From Capronia americana (taxonomy: Eukaryota; Ascomycota; Eurotiomycetes; Chaetothyriales; Herpotrichiellaceae): 64,000 bases of DNA. Made by a program: the position numbers and the translations under genes. Below, in pieces: positions 56,887 through 64,000 of this stretch (position 1 is its first letter; every line of letters begins with the position of its first letter). Location: the NCBI GenBank assembly GCA_016110215.1, contig JADWQD010000009.1:498093-562092 (forward strand), written 5' to 3'. The notes under the pieces are model-generated. The model did no database searches. It saw nothing but the letters and a program-made list of their open reading frames with translations, and was not told the DNA's origin.

Positions 56887-58893
56887 ATGGTCGGACAAGC
56901 TGCTACGGCCATCCCTCTAACTGAATCGGTGCCAATTGAGCAGCAGAAAACGACACTCGATTCGGGAATTCTGGGCCAAACAAATGGCGCTCCGCCCGAG
57001 CTTTCCAGTGCCGCAGCACAAGCCGGTTTGAAGGTCCAGCAAAAGTACGACGAAGAACGTCAAAAAAGGATAAGACCCGACGGCGACGCTCAATATGTTG
57101 ATCTTGCAGTCTCAGAACAGTTCAAGCATTATCGGGAAGATCCCTGGCTGGACGAGCGGTCTGAGGCAATCACTATCCGTAACGGCGAGCATATCAAGTA
57201 TTTCATTCTGGGGGCAGGCTTTGGAGGTCTGGTATATGCCGTCAAACTCATCAGAAGCGGCGTCCCGGCGTCGGAGATTCGGATTGTCGATTCCGCCGGA
57301 GGATTTGGAGGAACTTGGTATTACAACAGATACCCAGGCCTGATGTGTGACATCGAATCGTACTGTTATCTCCCATTACTCGAGGAGATGAATTACATGC
57401 CGAACCATAAGTACTCGTACGGGTACGAGATTCGGGAGTACATCAATGCCATTGCGGAAAAATACGAACTGTCTAAGACAGCCATGTTCCGGACCAAGAT
57501 CAATCATCTCATCTGGGACGAATCGGGCAACGAATGGCAAGTCGACATGTCCAAGGAACGTACCTCGGACAGTCCTCTCAATCTCAACATCACAGCTCAG
57601 TTCGTTATATCCACCTCCGGTCTCCTGTTGCACCCGAAGCTCCCTGCTATTTCGGGCCTCGACAACTTCAAAGGAACATCATTCCACACCTCTCGCTGGG
57701 ACTACTCTGTTACGGGGGGTTCTCCGGAGAACCCAGTGCTTGACAGGCTCTCAGACAAGCGTGTCGGCATCATCGGCACAGGCGCCACGGCAATTCAGGC
57801 CGTTCCGCATCTTGCCAAGTTTGCAAAATCCCTGACCATCTTCCAACGCACCCCGAGCTCAGTCGATGAACGTGGCCAACACCAGACCGAGAAGGCTACA
57901 TGGAGCACCCGGATTGCCTCGAAGCCAGGCTGGTGGAAGGAGCGAAATCTCAATCTTGCAGCCCACCTCTCGGGCGCAGTCGGGCCCAACGAAACCAACC
58001 TGGTGAACGACGAATGGTCCAAGTGTCGTGCATACCGCGCCCTGGTAGGCGGGCCCAACCCACCGTTCTCGATGGAGGACATTCCGAGATTCGTGGCTTC
58101 CCTCTACGCCACCGACCTTCCCCGAGCTGAAAGACTCCGCCAAAGGGTCGACGACATTGTCAGCAACAAGGACACGGCCCATGCGCTCAAGCACTGGTAC
58201 GGAAGCTGGTGCAAGCGACCGACCTTCCACGACGACTACCTCCCCGTCTTCAACCTCCCGAACGTGCAACTCGTGGACACGGACGGAAAGGGCGTCGACG
58301 CGCTGACCGCCACATCCGCCGTGGTCGGACCCAACGAATATCCCCTTGACATCCTGATCTTCAGCACGGGATTTCGCGCCCCGGGGATCGGCAGCCCGGC
58401 CTTCCGCGCGGGGATGACCATCACCGGCCGCGCGGGGCAGGACATGGACGCCAAATGGAGCGACAAGGTCGCCACCCTGCACGGCACCATGACACACGGG
58501 TTCCCGAACTTCTTCATGCCAGGCCCCTTCCAGGCCGGCGCGACGGGGAACCAAAACTTCACGCACGACATCATGAGCAACCACGCCGTGGAGATCATCA
58601 GGCAGGCTCAGGCCAGGTTCCCGGGTCAGAAGGTCGTGATCGAGCCGACGGTCGAGGCCGAGGAGAGTTGGTCGGCCGAGATCGTCAAGCGCAGTCTGGC
58701 CTTTGCCGCCATGGCCGGGTGCACGCCGAGCTATTTGAACGGCGAGGGCATCATGGACCGTTTGCCCGTCGAGGTCAAAATGAAGGCCGCGCGCATGGGC
58801 ATCTGGGGCGAAGGCATCCAAGACTTTATGAACACGCTGGAGGCGTGGGAAAGGAAGGCCGACCTGGCTGGATTAGAGGTCAGGCCGGTTTAG
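56887..58893 (+). CDS. Baeyer-Villiger monooxygenase (class B flavoprotein)
   Basis: Intronless, 668 aa. The start ATG at 56887 has a good ACCACC context. It uses FAD and NADPH to insert oxygen next to a carbonyl, making esters or lactones. Visible features: first Rossmann motif G109AGFGGL; the linked GGFGGTWYYNRYPG; the BVMO fingerprint F261KGTSFHTSRWDY273 (consensus FxGxxxHTxxW, with the usual P/D end varied to D); and the second, NADPH-binding Rossmann motif G297TGATA. An N-terminal extension of about 100 residues precedes the FAD motif, as in the longer fungal and cyclopentadecanone-type enzymes. No signal peptide. Its neighbours suggest a local oxidative pathway. Confidence 0.95.
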   Translation: MVGQAATAIPLTESVPIEQQKTTLDSGILGQTNGAPPELSSAAAQAGLKVQQKYDEERQKRIRPDGDAQYVDLAVSEQFKHYREDPWLDERSEAITIRNGEHIKYFILGAGFGGLVYAVKLIRSGVPASEIRIVDSAGGFGGTWYYNRYPGLMCDIESYCYLPLLEEMNYMPNHKYSYGYEIREYINAIAEKYELSKTAMFRTKINHLIWDESGNEWQVDMSKERTSDSPLNLNITAQFVISTSGLLLHPKLPAISGLDNFKGTSFHTSRWDYSVTGGSPENPVLDRLSDKRVGIIGTGATAIQAVPHLAKFAKSLTIFQRTPSSVDERGQHQTEKATWSTRIASKPGWWKERNLNLAAHLSGAVGPNETNLVNDEWSKCRAYRALVGGPNPPFSMEDIPRFVASLYATDLPRAERLRQRVDDIVSNKDTAHALKHWYGSWCKRPTFHDDYLPVFNLPNVQLVDTDGKGVDALTATSAVVGPNEYPLDILIFSTGFRAPGIGSPAFRAGMTITGRAGQDMDAKWSDKVATLHGTMTHGFPNFFMPGPFQAGATGNQNFTHDIMSNHAVEIIRQAQARFPGQKVVIEPTVEAEESWSAEIVKRSLAFAAMAGCTPSYLNGEGIMDRLPVEVKMKAARMGIWGEGIQDFMNTLEAWERKADLAGLEVRPV

Positions 58894-59246
58894 CCAGTGT
58901 GTGAGTGGCTAGGTAGCGGTACCGTCAGTGGCCAGGTAGCGAGCGGTACTGATTGAATACTAGGCAACGGGTAATCTGAGGTCAAGAATGGAGACTATTA
59001 AACTATAGATCGGGCTGGCTAGATTGGATTGAGAAGTGCGGACGGAGTATCCCTTTATATTCACATTAGAATGGGATGAGCACACACAAGCTAACGTTAG
59101 TCCGTACGACGTACGACACTCCTGAAAACGTATTCATCGACCTTCGTCTCCCGAACGAATACGCAGTACTGAGTACGGAGTATGTTTCTCGTGTCGCACT
59201 CGCTATGCCGGGGGTCCGGGGCGTGCGACATTGCTTGGGATGTAAA
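58894..59246. other. Convergent 3' spacer
   Basis: No gene seen between the monooxygenase (+) and the regulator gene (-). A short imperfect repeat of GCGGTACCGTCAGTGGCCAG-like DNA lies just past the monooxygenase stop. Confidence 0.4.
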
Positions 59247-61522
59247 CTATGGCAAAGCCGCTTGCAAAAGGTCTGCGACGTCCTGAAGGCTGGTGGATGC
59301 GTTGTCGTGGTAATCAGAAAGCGCCGTATCTGTCAAAGTCCCCCCGGTGGCAGCGAGACGATCGAGCTTCGCAAGGGCGAACGCTTGCCATTCATTCGCG
59401 TGGCGATAGATCCCGTCCATGTCCCTCGCTGAGACATGGGAGCTCGAGGGTAGCGCACATTCGGGAACGCGTCGCCGTTGCTCCCAGAGTTGAGTCCAAA
59501 TGTTTAGAGCATTGCGTAGGCGAGACATCGTTGTTGAAGAGAGTGACAGTGACATTTGCTGGGTGAACAACAGACTGTGCAGAGCTGGGTAAAGCAGTGG
59601 TTAGCCCGAAACGCGGGTGTTTGGGTGTGTTGGTTCTTACCCGAAACGACGGCGAAGAGGTTCAGAGCTGTGAGACCAGGCAATGAAGTCAAGGCATCGG
59701 CACTGTTGGCGCCCTCACGGCACATGATATCTATGACGCCCCGCAGAGAGAACTCCTGCGTCTGCCAGCAACATCCGGAATCGAGATCAATTGCAGCCCA
59801 CAACTCGTCCGGAGTCGTCGCCTCGAAGCACGACGCTGTGCAGCTGAGGGAGAAGTTCAGCTCTGAAATCCCAATCCGCGGCGGCACGCTGTGAAAGAGC
59901 ATGAACTCGGCATCGAGGATAAAGATAAATGTCTGCGTTCTGCCTCCATGTTAGGCGGAAGAAGCGGTGTCGGGCTTCGAGAACGTTACCTGATCAACTC
60001 TTCCCGCAGAATGAATTCCTCCCAGTCCACGTGCCTCGACGCGAGATTGAAATCAGTAGTATGCCTCGCTTCTGCGAACCCGATGTCTCTTGCAGCCTGT
60101 ACCGCGGTCAGAGAACCCACGGCTTCAACACACGCGGCATACTTACAAAGATGACTGATGAGAAACGTGACCGTCTGATCCGCTTTCGCGACGCCTCTGA
60201 GCCTTCCCAATTCTGCAGGACGCTTACCATCAGAGCAGCCTGGATCAACTCTAGTCGTTTGCGCAACGACATGGATTGGCCCTCACAGGTAAGAGACACT
60301 GGATGCTCTGACAGCAACGGATGTTGGAAGACCAACTCTTCCACGATGTCAAGCCAGCTCCTTGCCCCTGCCACGTCGGCTTCATCATTTGACATGAAAG
60401 CGCCCGTCAGAGCGAAGGCAAAGATCATCTCGGTACTGGCAGTGTTGATGTTAAAGGTGGTTCTGTGGACAATCGGACCATTGAAGTGCCATCTTTCCCA
60501 GTACAAGTGCACAAACCGATCGAGATTCATGGGATTGAAAAAGTCAAGGTCGGCATCAACAGACGAACGTCGACTCCCATGCTGATTGCTATCGTAGTAG
60601 ACCCGTGCATCTTCGCACTTTAACCTGGTCCAGAGCTTCTTCGAAGGGACGAACATAGGATGCGACATCCAACACATCATCTCGAACAGTTGGACGTTCT
60701 TTTCACTGGACCTTCTCGTTGCTTGCTGGTTATGAAGGGCCGTGCTAGGTGACATGTCGTCCTCCAAAAAGGAGGCCAGCAGCCAGTCATCAGACTCGTC
60801 CGAGCGGTGTTGGCACGATATCCAGTTGAACGTCCCGTCCAGGCCAGGCGATGTGATAAAGTGGAGAAGGTAGTCGAATCGAACGACAGGCTTGGTATAT
60901 GCTCCCGCATCTGTCGCTAGCACCCCGGTCTCCAAGCTGCTGTTGTCAAGAGAGTACGGTCCGATGCTCTGACCAAAGAACTCTTGGGCGAACAAGTCGA
61001 AGGGAGACACCTGTTTCCAATCAACGGCAAGATACCCCGTGCCGGAGACGCAGTGCGCTAAATCTTGACCCTCATTGTGTGAGAACCTTTTTCCATAGCT
61101 GCATACCTGAGACTTAGCGATACAACTGCCGCAGGGCATGCCCAGGTCACACGCCTGTTTAGTCGCTGAGCAACCATCGCAAGATCTCTTCTTACGACCT
61201 GCGGGCTTTTGAGCAGGGATCGGTTCTCCGAGACTCTTCCTCGCCGAACATATTTTCCAATGCTTGCGCATCGCATCACTGGAGTTGTGAGACCTTGCTT
61301 CTGGGTCGCCGCCATTCCAAGTTGTCCTCTTACCTGCGTTTGAAAGTTGACGCGCAAAATGAGCATTCGAAGGGTTTGTGGAGGAAATCTGCCGTCCGTC
61401 CTCAGCTCGGTGACCAACCAGTAACCTCCCAGGGTCTGCTTACGACTTTGATGGTGTCTTCTGAGGTGGCTGCCGCGCGAGAACGTTGCGGAGCACAGCT
61501 GGCATTGGAAGCTTTGCTCCAT
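59247..61522 (-). CDS. C2H2 plus Zn(II)2Cys6 transcription factor (possibly frameshifted)
   Basis: The exons read as 61522-61444, 61388-61334, 61273-60147, 60096-59990, 59939-59641 and 59584-59247. The first exon encodes C2H2 finger 1 (FQCQLCSATFSRGSHLRRHH). The second begins finger 2 (PFECSFCASTFKR). The third continues with RKHWKIC, then a Zn(II)2Cys6 cluster (CDGCSATKQACDLGMPCGSC, followed by a sixth Cys at VCSYGK), and the fungal transcription factor domain (RFVHLYWERWHFNGPIVH; ELIRTQTFIFILDAEFMLFH). All later joins are in frame. The join between exons 2 and 3 is not: the canonical splice leaves the frame one base off. Either the gene is frameshifted or the sequence has an error. The protein would bind DNA and probably control the adjacent oxygenase genes; both target and ligand are inferred. 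Confidence 0.8.
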
Positions 61523-63885
61523 GGCACTCAGCATCTCTGCGTTAAGGGCTTTGCACCAGATCGTTTCTTTGGCACCAGGTGTCTGCAGGACAACGCAGGA
61601 ACGCTTCTGATCCTGACGATGGGGTACTCCGCAATCTGGTCTCCATACTCTGCGCACGTGTGGGGGAACGCGACGATGGACACGTTGCCGGCGGCACCTG
61701 GGGCCAAATCATGGCTGCAATGACCGGGTTCCCCAGCCCATTCTCCGTAGTTGCGGATGCTGCACCCGGCAGAAGAGAAACCGGGGAGGCTCGAGAGTGA
61801 CACTGAGGCGCCTTTGACATGCTATGCGCGCCGCGGAATACCCTCCCTACCTCCACACCTCGTTCTCTCGGAAAAGCCCCCTCCAGAAGTTTCCGATGAA
61901 CGGCATGCCAGCCCTGCTCGAGCTTCAAAGATTCTTCCTAGCTCCCATGTCCGGCATCGCAGCTTGCTCGGCGGACTTTCTGTAGAAGTAAAAAGTGTCA
62001 GATACAGTTGACATTAATAACTATCATTGTGTGAAATCGGCAGATGGAGGCAGGACTTTGGCTCGCCTAGAGTGCACGTGACCAGCGCCGGTCTCGCTGT
62101 GACAGGGAAGGTTCCCCGAAGGTTTGTAATGACACCACCGAGGCGTCGTCGGCGTACACGCCTTTGAGATGCGCTCGTAATAACTTGGATGCCTTTGTAA
62201 CTATCCAGCCAGGCACCCCGTTGGATTCATCGTGTTCTCAGAATCGAGTCACATCCCAGAATCCCACATCTCCATCCGTCAAAGACCCACGACGGTGTGA
62301 TGTTAATATCCCACCTCCGCGATGTGCCCTCTCCAAATCACTTTGCTGTTCATGTCTCCGCGCCGGTTCGAATGCCCATTATGAATATTGGAAGCCAAAT
62401 TTGACTGAAGCCTAGAAATGCTCTCAGTCGTTTTCTACATTACTTCATTTCACTATGCATTCGTGGCCAAAACACTTACTTCGATACCATGACTCCTGCG
62501 AATTCTGCCGTTGGTGGAGGACAACCCTCGGCGAGCTCGGGACTCTTACCCAAGTGGCAAGGTACCGCTGATATCTGGTTCAGGTTGTCTCTAGGTCTAA
62601 GCTCCTTCGATTTCATGTCGCGTCCAACGAGTCACGGGACATTGTTCCTATCATACTACAGACCGGAAAGCTAATTAACCCCTCTGGTAAGTCATTCATG
62701 ACTGTGAGATCGCACCTCATTTCGGATCCTCGTGTTTCGGACTTTTGAGACGGGAATTGAGCGGATGAAAGCAGGCGGTCGACACAGGGCGCAGCGCTGT
62801 GGTCGACCTTCCTACTTTATCGCGCGCCGTATCGCGGAGGATCATCACCGCAGGGGTGGGAGGTTGAAGAGCACCACCGCTACAAATGGAAGATCTGCGT
62901 GAACACGATCCGGCCGGGAATTGGATCGGGAAAGGAAGTTCTATATCGAGGCTACTCTGGTGACCGATAATGTCTTTTCTTTCTGGCGCTCTAAAGCCGG
63001 AAGAGAACCTCCAGCCGAGACCAAGGTTGAACGGACTGGCCATGATGGGCTGTCGGACCCGTTACTTTTCTTCCGGAAACAGCTGCGTTGTACAAGGAGC
63101 AGCTTCCACTCGCTCAGAGCACCATAGCTGGGTGATATTGCGTTGAAAACACCGGGAGATCAAGATGTTGCGAACCGGCCGTTATGGACGCCAAGAAGTT
63201 CGGCAAGCCGATGGCGATTACGCTTCTTCCCTTCCGAATCAAGTCCCGGATCCATGGCAATGAGGTTGACTGGCAGGCTTTTGGGGCACCTGAAGTCGCT
63301 GGTACGAATTTCCGAGGAACCCATTCTTTCCGTGAAAGGGTCTCTAGAGCCACTAAGAAACAGACATGGTGTGGCCTTGTGGGCTAGGATACGATGGCGA
63401 GGTCTCCTGTTAGGGCTAAATATCGGCCCAAATTGCGGCACGCCCCAGATTGCAGCTAGTGGGTGTCAAACGGAGGCGAGACGCTTAATGACACTGTTGG
63501 GTGACTGTTGCTTTCAGCGCGGTGTGCACATCCTTGGGGATAGATACATGACCCTCGCTCATTTTGCCGCGGATTCGCAAGGCTTCCACACGCGCTCTTC
63601 CCCGGACTCGAGGACCAGTCATCGTACGTTCTGCCATACGTTGGATCGGCCGGTCCTTGGTACGGGTCCTAACCGAGATGGGACACTTTACTGGACGAGC
63701 ACATGCACATGCACATGCATGAGCAAGGTTCACAGGCTCTGCTCACACACTGGGTTGGCACGCTATATGTATGTACTCACCGACCTCGTCCGATTCTGTC
63801 ACTGTCACTCCTCCTGCTACTACTACCCTTCCGCCGTCGCCCTCGTGAACACCACTGTGCGAATAAAGCATGCATTTCCGGTTCC
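61523..63885. other. Gene-poor spacer
   Basis: No supported gene in 2.4 kb. Several open frames overlap on both strands, the longest being + 63143-63889, but none shows protein-like composition, a recognisable motif or a consistent splice pattern. A short (CACATG)n run lies at about 63702-63720. Confidence 0.4.
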
Positions 63886-64000
63886 ATGAACCCCTTCAGC
63901 CTCGACGAAAGAGACTTGCTTAATGTCACGGAGCGCATGCGACAGGCCCGGATCCCACAAATCAGCACAACAACTACCGCCACTGCCAATCCCGACCCCA
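63886..64000 (+). CDS. 5' end of a probable gene, running off the window
   Basis: ATG at 63886 opens a frame to the window end reading MNPFSLDERDLLNVTERMRQ, then a Thr-rich stretch. The composition and amphipathic helix (LDERDLLNVTERMRQAR) look protein-like. Only 38 residues are visible, so no family can be proposed. Confidence 0.42.
   Translation, partial: MNPFSLDERDLLNVTERMRQARIPQISTTTTATANPDP

Noticed and set aside
57859..58821. 320-aa open frame antisense to the Baeyer-Villiger monooxygenase
   Set aside because: Shadow of the sense gene, whose catalytic motifs are complete.
63143..63889. 248-aa + strand open frame near the right end
   Set aside because: Unnatural composition, competing frames on both strands and no motif; it overlaps a better-looking start at 63886.

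Overview
The window is a 64 kb piece of a filamentous ascomycete (Pezizomycotina) nuclear genome. The evidence is short GT-AG introns of about 40-200 nt with CTNAY-type branch points, monocistronic genes, and typical fungal families: MCM3, a mitochondrial 2-oxoglutarate dehydrogenase E1, a PTS2-tagged thiolase, an NRAMP transporter, a Baeyer-Villiger monooxygenase and a C2H2/Zn-cluster regulator. I cannot fix the order from sequence alone. Exon structures were deduced by reading splice signals and checking that the joined frames stay open; none has been tested against RNA.

Layout. (1) 0.1-6.4 kb: a ThDP enzyme (-) and MCM3 (+), divergent across a 1.5 kb promoter region with a MluI-type cell-cycle box near MCM3. 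(2) 7.2-25.9 kb: an accessory island of five uncharacterised genes. They differ over most of their length but share one roughly 90-residue module, whose core is I-C-x4-P-N-H-L-x4-L-D-A-F-I-Q-x2-W. The intergenic spacers are long (1-3 kb). One member carries a 228-bp internal tandem duplication plus a second imperfect duplication just upstream, and a decayed acidic/basic reading frame lies at 20.9-21.5 kb. I regard this expanded, divergent family as the likely undescribed system here. (3) 27.4-30.5 kb: two further unrecognised genes without the module. (4) 32-50 kb: mostly ordinary genes, namely an aldo/keto reductase with a GC-AG intron, a Lys/Glu-rich unknown, a peroxisomal 3-ketoacyl-CoA thiolase, a small mitochondrial-type membrane protein, an NRAMP metal transporter, a large low-complexity fungal protein and the 2-oxoglutarate dehydrogenase E1. 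(5) 51.2-52.3 kb: a secreted protein with three copies of a cysteine-rich module like that of fungal biotrophy-associated effectors. (6) 54-61.5 kb: an oxidative mini-cluster of an FAD-monooxygenase relic, a 2-oxoglutarate/Fe(II) oxygenase, a Baeyer-Villiger monooxygenase and a divergent C2H2/Zn(II)2Cys6 regulator whose second finger appears frameshifted. (7) The last 2.4 kb is largely empty, with the 5' end of a probable gene running off the edge.

The primary-metabolism genes act independently: replication licensing (MCM3), the TCA cycle (KGD1), peroxisomal beta-oxidation (thiolase) and Mn/Fe import (NRAMP). The 54-61.5 kb genes plausibly work together on one small-molecule substrate under the local regulator. 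The module family carries several basic NLS-like stretches and no recognisable catalytic motif, so a nuclear or protein-binding role is an inference only.
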